This document shows positions 1-6,776 of a stretch of 9,124 bases of DNA, piece after piece. Source of the DNA: Acidobacteriota bacterium. Its GTDB lineage: Bacteria; Acidobacteriota; Polarisedimenticolia; Gp22-AA2. The notes under the pieces are model-generated. The model saw nothing but the letters and a program-made list of their open reading frames with translations. It made no database searches and was not told the DNA's origin. Made by a program: the position numbers and the translations under genes. The stretch is taken from NCBI GenBank assembly GCA_027297005.1, contig JAPUIN010000384.1, positions 1 to 9,124 on the forward strand. The letters are read 5' to 3'. The stretch's first letter is position 1, and the number at the start of each line of letters is the position of its first letter.

Positions 1-2
1 GC

Positions 3-131
3 CTGGAGCGGATCTGCCAGGTCCTCGCCGCGGGGCGCTCGCCGGAGCGGGCGACAGAGCTGGTCGGGAAGATACTGCAGAGCTGGATCGACGACGGACT
101 CGTCGCGGAGATCTCCATCCCCGGGTCCTGA
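3..131 (+). CDS. C-terminal tail of an unrecognised protein (5' end outside window)
   Basis: An open frame enters from the left edge (first full codon at base 3) and stops at TGA 129-131, giving 42 residues that begin LERICQVLAAG and end AEISIPGS. This frame was chosen because its third positions are nearly all G or C and the peptide looks like a normal globular tail: two amphipathic helices, then a short strand, as in many winged-helix or PqqD-like C-termini. That resemblance is only structural impression; no catalytic or binding motif is present and I do not assign a family. Another forward frame is also open across this short stretch, so frame choice is likely but not certain. The next gene starts 114 bp downstream, so co-transcription is possible but not indicated. 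Confidence 0.55.
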   Translation: MERICQVLAAGRSPERATELVGKILQSWIDDGLVAEISIPGS

Positions 132-194
132 ATCCACATCCCGCCCACCGCGCCGGCCCCATGCCAAACTACGCTGCGCTCCGCACGATCGCGC

Positions 195-214
195 GCGGGG
201 ACTGACCGCCCCGC
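195..214. terminator. Perfect 6-bp inverted repeat, possible terminator without U-tract
   Basis: GCGGGG (195-200) and CCCCGC (209-214) are perfect complements around an 8-nt loop, 63 bp after the stop of the left-edge gene. No T-run follows, so a classical intrinsic terminator is not supported; it could be an mRNA 3'-end stabiliser, an operator for the downstream peptidase gene, or chance in GC-rich DNA. Confidence 0.25.
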
Positions 215-216
215 CG

Positions 217-253
217 GAGGGATCCTTGAAGCCACAGAGGGATCAGTGAAGCC
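217..253 (+). repeat. 20-bp-period tandem duplication of an RBS/start region
   Basis: GAGGGATC-nn-TGAAGCC occurs at 217-233 and again at 237-253, with 15 of 17 positions identical at a period of exactly 20 bp. Each copy has a purine-rich Shine-Dalgarno-like GAGGGA followed by a potential start (TTG 226-228 in copy 1, GTG 246-248 in copy 2). Copy 1 would read a 7-codon peptide ending in TGA at 247-249, overlapping the GTG of the real gene. The duplication is directly visible; a translational role is inference. Confidence 0.6.
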
Positions 254-2324
254 GAAGGGAGGGATGGAGCGCGAGGCCGGCCCGCCGCCAACCCGAAGGG
301 AGGAGGTCAGTGAGGAGCTGCACGGCGTCCGGATCTCCGATCCCTTTCGCTGGCTGGAAGGGAGCGCCGATCCGGAAGTCCTGGACTGGACCGCTGCACA
401 GAACCGCCACACGGCCGCGCTGCTGGGCGGACGTCCCGGACGCGAGCGCACCCGCTCGCGGCTGGCGACGCTTCTCGCGATCGGCGTCCAGGGAAGGCCG
501 GTCGAGCGGGGCGGACGGTATTTCCACATGCGGCGCGAGGGGGCCGATCAGAACCAGCCGATCCTGTACGTGCGCGAAGGGGTGGGGGGGACCGATCGCG
601 CTCTCGTCGATCCGAACCGATTGAGGGAGGACGGCACCGCGGCGATCGACTGGTGGTTCCCGTCGGTAGATGGTCGGCTGCTGGCCTGCGGCGTTTCGGA
701 GGGTGGAGACGAGAAGAGCACGCTGCGCGTGTACGAAGTCGAAACTGGCCGGCCGCTCCCCGATGTCATCCCGCGCACGCGTTATTGCTCCCTCGCGTGG
801 CTCCCGGACGGCAGCGGTTTTCTCTACACGCGATACCCGGCACCCGGCGAGGTCGAGCCGGCGATGGAGGATTACAACCGACATCTCTTCCGGCACCGTC
901 TTGGCGAGGACCCGACCGGGGATCGCAAGCTCTTCGGCGAGGGGCGCGACATGGAGGAGATGCTGGAGATCGATCTCTCCCCCGACGGGCGACACCTCGT
1001 CGTCATGGCGTTCGAGGGATGGACCCGCTCCGATCTCTTCGTGATTGAGCTCGCCGATCCGAGCGCGCCGTGCCGCCCGATCGCCGAGGGGATCGACGCG
1101 ATCTTCCGGGGGGAGGTGATCGCGGGGGTTCTCTACCTGCTGACCAACTGGCAGGCACCCCGCTACCGCCTGCTGGCGGTCGACCTCAATCGTCCCGAGC
1201 CGTCGGCCTGGCGGGAGATCATCCCGGAGGGGGAGGGGGTGCTCGAGCAGGCGGTGATCGCCCGATCCGGAATCGTCGCCCACACCATGCGGGACGCCTC
1301 ATCCTCTCTGAGCCTGCATCGTCCCGACGGCGCGCCCGATCGGGGGATTGAACTGCCGCAACTCGGGACGATCGACGGTCTGTCAGGACGGCACGACAGC
1401 GATGAACTGTTCTTCGGCTTCTCCTCGACGACGATCCCGCCCACCGTGCACCGTCTCGACGTCCGGACCGGCGCGACGTCGGTCTGGGAGAGAGTTGAGG
1501 TCGATCTCGATCTCGGCGCGTACGAGGTGCGGCAGGTGTTCTATCGCTCGAAGGACGGCACGCGCGTCCCGATGATCGTGGCGCACCGCAGGGATCTCCT
1601 GCTCGACGGCTCGAATCCGACGCTCCTGTATGGATACGGCGGGTTCAATGTCAGCCTCACGCCGGTCTTCTCGCGAGCGCTTACGCTATGGCTCGAGCGC
1701 GGCGGTGTCTACGCGCAGGCCAGCCTGCGGGGAGGTCGCGAGTACGGTGAGGAATGGCACCGGTCCGGCATGCGGAGCCATAAGCAGAACGTCTTTGACG
1801 ATTTCATTGCCGCGGCCGAATGGCTCGTGGGGGAGCGCTACACGAGGCCGGAGCGGCTGGCGATCCGGGGTGGCAGCAATGGCGGGCTGCTGGCCGGTGC
1901 CGTGATCACGCAGCGACCCGACCTGTTCCGCGCCGCGATCATCTCGGTGCCGCTGCTCGACATGATCCGGTACCATCGGTTCCTGATCGCCCGCCTCTGG
2001 ATCCCCGAGATCGGATCGGCGGAATCGCCGGTAGAGTTCCACTGGCTGCGCGCCTACTCACCGTACCATCGTGTCGAGGATGGCGTCTCCTATCCGGCGG
2101 TGCTCCTGACGACGGCGGCGGGGGACAGTCGCGTCGATCCGATGCACGCGCGCAAGATGGCCGCGCGCCTCCAGGAGGCCACCGCGTCCGGGCATCCGGT
2201 GCTGCTGCGCGTCGGAACGCGCGCCGGACACGGCGCCGGCAAGCCGCTCTCCAAGCTGATCGAAGAATCGACCGACGACTGGACGTTCCTGTTCTGGCAA
2301 CTGGGGATGGAGGAGGCACCGTGA
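246..2324 (+). CDS. Prolyl oligopeptidase family serine peptidase (S9A), cytosolic
   Basis: Peptidase of the prolyl oligopeptidase family, expected to cut short peptides after proline. The 692-residue length fits the family's usual size of about 700. The N-terminal S9 signature (DPFRWLEG, about 32-39) is followed by a beta-propeller region (about 70-410) and a C-terminal alpha/beta hydrolase domain (about 420-690). The catalytic triad is visible: Ser544 in GGSNGG, Asp627 in GDSRVDP and His662 in AGHGAGKP. There is no signal peptide or membrane segment, so a cytosolic location is inferred. The start is GTG 246 with AGAGG about 6 nt upstream; ATG 264, in frame and preceded by GAAGGGAGGG, is a real alternative that would remove 6 residues. 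By-eye alignment to porcine enzyme places Phe467, Leu570, Trp585, Ile589 and Val630 in the S1 proline pocket, with Ile589 where the pig enzyme has Tyr599, so specificity may differ. It is probably its own transcription unit, with 98 bp to the next gene. Confidence 0.93.
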   Translation: MKPKGGMEREAGPPPTRREEVSEELHGVRISDPFRWLEGSADPEVLDWTAAQNRHTAALLGGRPGRERTRSRLATLLAIGVQGRPVERGGRYFHMRREGADQNQPILYVREGVGGTDRALVDPNRLREDGTAAIDWWFPSVDGRLLACGVSEGGDEKSTLRVYEVETGRPLPDVIPRTRYCSLAWLPDGSGFLYTRYPAPGEVEPAMEDYNRHLFRHRLGEDPTGDRKLFGEGRDMEEMLEIDLSPDGRHLVVMAFEGWTRSDLFVIELADPSAPCRPIAEGIDAIFRGEVIAGVLYLLTNWQAPRYRLLAVDLNRPEPSAWREIIPEGEGVLEQAVIARSGIVAHTMRDASSSLSLHRPDGAPDRGIELPQLGTIDGLSGRHDSDELFFGFSSTTIPPTVHRLDVRTGATSVWERVEVDLDLGAYEVRQVFYRSKDGTRVPMIVAHRRDLLLDGSNPTLLYGYGGFNVSLTPVFSRALTLWLERGGVYAQASLRGGREYGEEWHRSGMRSHKQNVFDDFIAAAEWLVGERYTRPERLAIRGGSNGGLLAGAVITQRPDLFRAAIISVPLLDMIRYHRFLIARLWIPEIGSAESPVEFHWLRAYSPYHRVEDGVSYPAVLLTTAAGDSRVDPMHARKMAARLQEATASGHPVLLRVGTRAGHGAGKPLSKLIEESTDDWTFLFWQLGMEEAP

Positions 2325-2368
2325 AAGGTTCGGTCGCCCGGGGGGATAACCCGGCAGGATCTGAGTCG

Positions 2369-2380
2369 ACCCGGCCGGGT
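2369..2380. promoter_or_regulatory. 12-bp perfect palindrome upstream of the molybdopterin enzyme gene
   Basis: ACCCGGCCGGGT is a perfect palindrome without a loop, so it suits a dimeric DNA-binding protein better than an RNA hairpin. It lies about 42-53 bp upstream of the transcription start predicted for the next gene. CG-only palindromes of this length do arise by chance in GC-rich DNA, so the regulatory reading is weak. Confidence 0.25.
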
Positions 2381-2406
2381 TGATACCGGTCAGCCTTCTG
2401 GGACAA

Positions 2407-2415
2407 TGATACTAT
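2407..2415 (+). promoter_or_regulatory. Extended -10 promoter element giving a leaderless start
   Basis: TGATACTAT reads as an extended -10 (TG, one base, then TACTAT, 4 of 6 match to TATAAT) inside an AT-rich island in an otherwise GC-rich gap. No good -35 lies 17 bp upstream. A start point about 7 nt after the hexamer falls at 2422, next to the ATG at 2423, which fits the lack of any Shine-Dalgarno sequence before that gene. Confidence 0.4.
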
Positions 2416-2422
2416 TCCCACC

Positions 2423-4468
2423 ATGCAGAAAGTCGATACCGTCTGCCCGCTGGATTGTCCGGACCGCTGCAGCCTCGAGGTCGACATCGAGGATGGCCGC
2501 GTCACGGCACTGCGCGGCAATCACGTCAATCCGATCACCGCCGGCTACATCTGCGCCAAGGTCCGGCGCTTCCCGGAAAGGGTTTACGGCGCCGATCGGC
2601 TGCTCTACCCGATGCGTCGGTCCGGCCCGAAAGGTTCGGGACAGTTCGCGCGGATCACCTGGGACGAGGCGCTCGACTCGATCGCCCGGCGCCTGGAGGA
2701 TATCCGCCGCATCCATGGGGGAGAGGCGATTCTGCCGTACTACTATGGCGGCTCGAACGGCATGATCAGCCAGGGGACGAGCGACGAGCGGTTCTTCCGG
2801 AGGATCGGCTCGTCGCGCCTGGCATCCACCATCTGCGCCGCGCCGACCGCCGCCGCCGCATGCGCCCTGTACGCCGGCATGCCGAGCGTCGATTATCCCG
2901 AGTTCGCCGCGGCGCGGTTCATCATCCTCTGGGGGGCCAACCCGAAGCACACCCACATTCATCTGCTGCCGTACATCAAGGCGGCGCGTGAAGCTGGCGC
3001 GAAGGTCGCCCTGATCGATCCCCGCAAGGTGATGGATCCCCCTTGGATCGACATGCACCTTCCCGTCTATCCGGGATCGGACGGCGCGGTCGCGCTGGCG
3101 ATGATCGCCCACCTCGATCGGATCGGAAAGGTCGACCGCGGGTTCCTGGAGAGGCACACGACCGGCTCGGAGAGACTGCTCGAGCGGGCCCGGGAATGGA
3201 CGCTGGAGCGGGCCGCCGAGCGGGCGCGCGTGCCGGCGCGCGACATCGCCGCCATCGCCGAAGCTTTCGCCGCGGCGGATCCGGCGCTCATCCGGTGCGG
3301 GTGGGGTCTGGAGCGGAACCGCAACGCCGAGAGCGCCGTCGCCGCCGTGCTGGCGCTGCCCGCGATCGCCGGAAAATTCGGACGTGTCGGGGGCGGGTAC
3401 ACCCTGTCGACATCCTCCGCCTATGCCGTCGACGACGAGCGGATCGTCGGCGTGCCGGAACAGAAAACGCGCATCGTGAACATGGTCCGCGTGGGACGCG
3501 CCCTCGCGGCGGGAGCGAGCCCTCCGGTGAAGGCGCTGTTCGTCTACAACTCCAACCTGCTCGCCACCACGCCGGATCAGAACCGCGTACGCCGCGGGCT
3601 CGAGCGCGAGGATCTGTTCACGGTCGTCTTCGAGCAGGTGATGACCGACACGGCGCGGTATGCCGACATCCTGCTCCCCGCGACGACCTTCCTCGAGCAC
3701 GCGGAGGTGAACACCTCCTACGGCAACTATTCGATCATGCTCGGCGAGCCGGTCATCCCGCCGGTCGGGGAGTCGCGCTCCAACGAGGAGGTGTTCCGCC
3801 TGCTCATGGAGCGGATGGGGCTCGAAGAGGGGGCGCCGACCGGGGACGCGCTCCTCGCCGCCACTCTCGACGGGATCGACGGGCCGATCGCGGGGGAAAA
3901 CGGCGGCGCCACGAGCCGGGGCGACTCGGATGGGGGCCGGGGCGCGGCGCGACTCGATCGACTGCGCCGGGAGAAGATCCTGAAGATCGGGTTCGAAGGG
4001 GGCCGGCCGGTGCAGTTCGAGAACGTCTTCCCGGACACCCCCGATCGGAAGGCGAGCTTGTGGCCCGAGAGCCTCGGTTCGAATCCGTACCTCGTGCGGG
4101 ACGACCCGGCCGCGAATGGCGATCAGCTGGCGTTAATCTCCCCGGCGACCGATCGTTCGATCTCATCCACGCTGGGAGAGTTCAATTTCAAGCAGGTCCA
4201 TCTGGAGATGCACCCCGAAGATGCCACGGCGCGCGGCCTGTCGGCCGGCGATCGGGTGAGAATCCACAATGAGCTGGGAGAAGTCCTGGTCCCGCTGAAA
4301 ATCAACCCCGGGATGCGGCCCGGGGTCGTCTTCCTGCCGAAGGGGATCTGGAACAAGCACACCGAAAACGGCGTCGTCTCGAATGCCGTCATCCCTGACA
4401 CCGTCACCGAGATCTCGGGCGGCGCCTGCTTCAACGACGCCCGTGTCGCGGTCTGTCGCGCCGATTAA
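2423..4468 (+). CDS. Stand-alone molybdopterin/4Fe-4S oxidoreductase (DMSO reductase superfamily), substrate unknown
   Basis: Molybdenum or tungsten bis-MGD enzyme of the formate dehydrogenase/DMSO reductase superfamily, 681 residues. A 4Fe-4S site is visible at the N-terminus as Cys8-x3-Cys12-x3-Cys16-x27-Cys44. Catalytic domains span about 50-480, with Cys138 in TICAAPT at the place where the metal-ligand Cys/Sec/Ser usually sits. A Gly/Asp-rich linker (about 484-512) joins a C-terminal dinucleotide-binding domain (about 565-680, with [16 protein letters not shown]). There is no in-frame TGA, so it is a Cys and not a selenocysteine enzyme. No twin-arginine signal is present, which points to a cytosolic location. 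No Fe-S, haem, membrane-anchor or chaperone partner lies beside it, unlike Nar, Phs, Psr or Fdh operons. By general look it belongs to the uncharacterised single-subunit group often labelled MopB_3 or formate dehydrogenase-like; I cannot name a substrate. ATG 2423 is the only sensible start, with no Shine-Dalgarno. Its stop overlaps that of convergent hppA. Confidence 0.9.
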   Translation: MQKVDTVCPLDCPDRCSLEVDIEDGRVTALRGNHVNPITAGYICAKVRRFPERVYGADRLLYPMRRSGPKGSGQFARITWDEALDSIARRLEDIRRIHGGEAILPYYYGGSNGMISQGTSDERFFRRIGSSRLASTICAAPTAAAACALYAGMPSVDYPEFAAARFIILWGANPKHTHIHLLPYIKAAREAGAKVALIDPRKVMDPPWIDMHLPVYPGSDGAVALAMIAHLDRIGKVDRGFLERHTTGSERLLERAREWTLERAAERARVPARDIAAIAEAFAAADPALIRCGWGLERNRNAESAVAAVLALPAIAGKFGRVGGGYTLSTSSAYAVDDERIVGVPEQKTRIVNMVRVGRALAAGASPPVKALFVYNSNLLATTPDQNRVRRGLEREDLFTVVFEQVMTDTARYADILLPATTFLEHAEVNTSYGNYSIMLGEPVIPPVGESRSNEEVFRLLMERMGLEEGAPTGDALLAATLDGIDGPIAGENGGATSRGDSDGGRGAARLDRLRREKILKIGFEGGRPVQFENVFPDTPDRKASLWPESLGSNPYLVRDDPAANGDQLALISPATDRSISSTLGEFNFKQVHLEMHPEDATARGLSAGDRVRIHNELGEVLVPLKINPGMRPGVVFLPKGIWNKHTENGVVSNAVIPDTVTEISGGACFNDARVAVCRAD

Positions 4469-6516
4469 AGTTTTCCGACCAGCGGCGCGATCACGAGGCT
4501 GACGACCGCCATCAGCTTGATCAGGATGTTCATCGACGGGCCCGAGGTGTCCTTGAATGGATCGCCGACGGTGTCACCGACGACGGCCGCCTTGTGGGCG
4601 TCGGTCCCTTTCTTTTCCCCCGGCACATCCCCCTTCTCGATCGCCTTCTTGGCGTTGTCCCAGGCGCCGCCGCCGTTCGACATCATCAGCGCCAGAAGCA
4701 CGCCGGAGAGAGTGGCGCCGGCCAGCATGCCGCCGAGCGACGCCGGCCCGAGCCAGAAGCCGATGACGACGGGGGCGAGGACCGCCGTCATCCCGGGGAG
4801 CACCATCTCGCGCAACGCCGCGCGGGTCGAGATGTCGACGCAGCGCGCGGCATCGGGCTTCACGCCGGCGCGCCCTTCCAGAAGCCCCGGGATCTCGCGG
4901 AACTGGCGGCGAATCTCTTCCACCATCTTCCCGGCCGCCCGGCCGACGGAGGTCATGGTCATGGCGGCGATTAAGAAGGGGAGGGCGCCGCCGATGAACA
5001 TGCCGATGACGACCATGGGGTCGTTGATGACCATGACAAGCGGCTCGCCGCGCACGGTGTTCACCGTCTGCGAATAGGCCGCGAAGAGGGCGAGCGCCGT
5101 CAGCGCCGCCGAGCCGATCGCGAACCCCTTGCCCATCGCCGCCGTCGTGTTGCCGAGGGCATCCAGCCCATCAGTGATCTTGCGCACCTCCGGCCCGAGA
5201 CCGCTCATCTCGGAAATCCCGCCGGCGTTGTCGGCGATCGGCCCGTAGGCGTCGACCGACATCGTGATTCCGACCGTGGCGAGCATGCTGACGGCGGCGA
5301 TCCCGACGCCGTACAGCCCCGCGAAATGGTTACTGACCCAGATGGCGACGCAGATCGTCACGATCGGCAGAGCGGTGCTCTCCAGGCCGACCGCCAGTCC
5401 GCGGATGATGTTGGTGGCGGCCCCGGTCTTGCTGGCCTCGACGATGGCGCGCACCGGGCCAGCCGACGTGTAGTACTCGGTGATCAGCCCGATGGCGATG
5501 CCGCCGCCGGTGCCGATCAGGATCGCCCAGAAGACGTTGTTGTTGACGTCGAGCCGGTCGACGATCAGACCCGCGGCGATGAGGAAGAGCCCCGCCGCGA
5601 TGAAGGTCGAGTAACGCAGGGCGGCCGCCGGGCTCAGCTTCGACAGTACGCGCATCCCCGCGATCCCCACCAGCGAGGCGATCAGGCCCACCGAGGCGAG
5701 CGCCAGCGGCAGGGTCATCAACGTCATCTTCAGAGCATTGCCCCCCGTGCCTGCCGTGGCGGCCAGCGCCTGCAGTTCGATGGCGCCCATGGTCGCGCCG
5801 ATCGCGATGGTGGCGATGATCGAACCGACGTACGACTCGAAGATATCGGCCCCCATGCCGGCGACGTCCCCGACGTTGTCACCGACGTTGTCCGCGATGA
5901 CGCCCGGGTTGCGCGGGTCGTCCTCGGGAATGCCGGCCTCGAGCTTGCCGACGAGATCCGAGCCGACGTCCGCCGCCTTGGTGTAAATGCCACCACCGAC
6001 GCGGGCGAACAGTGCGATTGAAGAGGCGCCCATGGCGAAACCGTTGATCACGGCGGCGGTCTCCGGGCGGCCCTGGAACAGGAACCAGAGGCCGACACCG
6101 ATCAGCCCGAGGCTGGCGACTGCCAGCCCCATGATCGCGCCGCCGTTGAACGCCACGAGCAGCGCCCGGCTCTGACCCGATGAGCGGGCCGCCTCGGCAG
6201 TCCGCACATTCGCCCTGGTCGCCGCCTCCATGCCGAAGAAGCCGGCAAGCGAAGAGCAGAACGCACCGCTGAGGAAGGCCAGCGACGTCATGCCGCTTAC
6301 CTTCCAGGCGAGCAGGATCGCCACGCCGGCGACGAACAGGATGAGGAACGAATATTCGCGCTTCATGAAAGTCATGGCGCCGGAATGGATCTCTTCGGCG
6401 ATCTCGCGCATCCGTTCGTTGCCGACCGGTTCCTTCCGGATCCAGAAAAACAGGGTGATCGCCGCGATCAGGCCGACCAGGCCGACAGGGGGTGCAATTC
6501 TCGCGAATATCTCCAT
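4465..6516 (-). CDS. hppA: Membrane-bound K+-dependent ion-translocating pyrophosphatase, probably Na+-type
   Basis: Integral membrane pyrophosphatase that couples hydrolysis of cytosolic PPi to Na+ and/or H+ export across the inner membrane. At 683 residues it fits the family, and hydrophobic segments cover most of the chain (about 16 expected). Active-site motifs are intact: [11 protein letters not shown] at 183-193, [17 protein letters not shown] at 208-224, and [19 protein letters not shown] at 638-656. [10 protein letters not shown] at 455-464 has Ala459 and Gly462 where K+-independent enzymes carry Lys and Thr, so K+ dependence is predicted. Glu227 in DIFESY is placed as in Na+-PPases and not one turn later as in plant H+-PPases. 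This suggests Na+ or dual Na+/H+ pumping; Fj-like or other K+-dependent H+ pumps remain possible. Start ATG 6514-6516 (minus strand) follows GGAGGT at 9 nt spacing. It is divergent from the peroxidase gene and convergent with the Mo enzyme, so it is monocistronic. The product name is secure; the ion is inference. Confidence 0.97.
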   Translation of the reverse strand: MEIFARIAPPVGLVGLIAAITLFFWIRKEPVGNERMREIAEEIHSGAMTFMKREYSFLILFVAGVAILLAWKVSGMTSLAFLSGAFCSSLAGFFGMEAATRANVRTAEAARSSGQSRALLVAFNGGAIMGLAVASLGLIGVGLWFLFQGRPETAAVINGFAMGASSIALFARVGGGIYTKAADVGSDLVGKLEAGIPEDDPRNPGVIADNVGDNVGDVAGMGADIFESYVGSIIATIAIGATMGAIELQALAATAGTGGNALKMTLMTLPLALASVGLIASLVGIAGMRVLSKLSPAAALRYSTFIAAGLFLIAAGLIVDRLDVNNNVFWAILIGTGGGIAIGLITEYYTSAGPVRAIVEASKTGAATNIIRGLAVGLESTALPIVTICVAIWVSNHFAGLYGVGIAAVSMLATVGITMSVDAYGPIADNAGGISEMSGLGPEVRKITDGLDALGNTTAAMGKGFAIGSAALTALALFAAYSQTVNTVRGEPLVMVINDPMVVIGMFIGGALPFLIAAMTMTSVGRAAGKMVEEIRRQFREIPGLLEGRAGVKPDAARCVDISTRAALREMVLPGMTAVLAPVVIGFWLGPASLGGMLAGATLSGVLLALMMSNGGGAWDNAKKAIEKGDVPGEKKGTDAHKAAVVGDTVGDPFKDTSGPSMNILIKLMAVVSLVIAPLVGKL

Positions 6517-6525
6517 CGAACAACG

Positions 6526-6531
6526 ACCTCC
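6526..6531 (-). promoter_or_regulatory. Strong Shine-Dalgarno of hppA
   Basis: On the minus strand this reads GGAGGT, a full match to the anti-SD core, with 9 nt before the ATG. It fixes the hppA start at 6516 and argues for efficient translation. Confidence 0.85.
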
Positions 6532-6615
6532 GTGTCGATCATTGAGTTAAGGATAGTGCCGGGCCGCCAGCCGCGCCGGGGGCAGCCCGCCGGGGAGGAG
6601 CATGCGGGCCGGCGC

Positions 6616-6644
6616 ATCCTAACAGAATCGGGAGGGAGGTCCAA
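6616..6644 (-). promoter_or_regulatory. Candidate hppA promoter
   Basis: On the minus strand, TTGGAC (6639-6644) and TAGGAT (6616-6621) are separated by 17 bp, and TG sits correctly before the -10 (plus-strand CA at 6623-6624), giving an extended -10 element. A start near 6609 would leave a leader of about 92 nt. The -35 is only a partial match and lies inside the dyad at 6636-6654. This is the best sigma70-like element before hppA, by eye only. Confidence 0.4.
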
Positions 6645-6654
6645 GCGGGACCTC
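6636..6654. promoter_or_regulatory. 7-bp perfect inverted repeat over the hppA -35, possible operator
   Basis: GAGGTCC (6636-6642), a 5-nt spacer AAGCG and GGACCTC (6648-6654) form a perfect dyad of 7-bp arms. It covers the -35 hexamer proposed for hppA and lies outside both predicted transcripts, which suits a repressor or activator site better than an RNA hairpin. No regulator gene is in the window to pair with it. Confidence 0.4.
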
Positions 6655-6688
6655 AGCCACCGGAGGGATCCGACTCCCGGTTGCGGTT

Positions 6689-6710
6689 GGGTGGCTGGGA
6701 AGGCCCACCC
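6689..6710. promoter_or_regulatory. 6-bp perfect inverted repeat in the -35 zone of the peroxidase promoter
   Basis: GGGTGG (6689-6694), a 10-nt spacer and CCACCC (6705-6710) form a perfect dyad, with outer GCGG (6683-6686) and CCGC (6716-6719) extending it imperfectly. It occupies the place where a -35 hexamer should be for the extended -10 at 6722-6730, and no -35 match is seen there. An activator site is a reasonable inference. Confidence 0.35.
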
Positions 6711-6721
6711 GGCAGCCGCTA

Positions 6722-6730
6722 TGGTATGCT
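6722..6730 (+). promoter_or_regulatory. Extended -10 promoter element of the peroxidase gene
   Basis: TGGTATGCT gives TG, one base, then TATGCT (4 of 6 match to TATAAT). A start near 6737 would leave a leader of about 40 nt before ATG 6777. The -35 region shows a dyad and no consensus hexamer. Confidence 0.45.
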
Positions 6731-6776
6731 TCCGCCCCCCTGAAATCCGGTTCTCAACTGATGAGCGAGGTTGGAG

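Noticed and set aside
243..1283. Minus-strand open frame (346 codons) opposite the peptidase N-terminal region
   Set aside because: No motifs and biased composition; the opposite strand carries the S9 propeller in frame.
2390..3700. Long minus-strand open frame (436 codons) opposite the molybdopterin enzyme gene
   Set aside because: It lies wholly within a gene with clear family motifs. Its peptide is Arg/Gly/Asp-rich without domains, as expected for the antisense of GC-rich coding DNA.
2423..4468. Selenocysteine-containing formate dehydrogenase
   Set aside because: No in-frame TGA; the candidate ligand position is encoded TGC (Cys138), and no SECIS-like element is needed to explain the frame.
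5326..6021. Plus-strand open frame (231 codons) inside hppA
   Set aside because: Asp/Arg/Gln-rich low-complexity translation with no start signal, lying entirely opposite conserved pyrophosphatase motifs.
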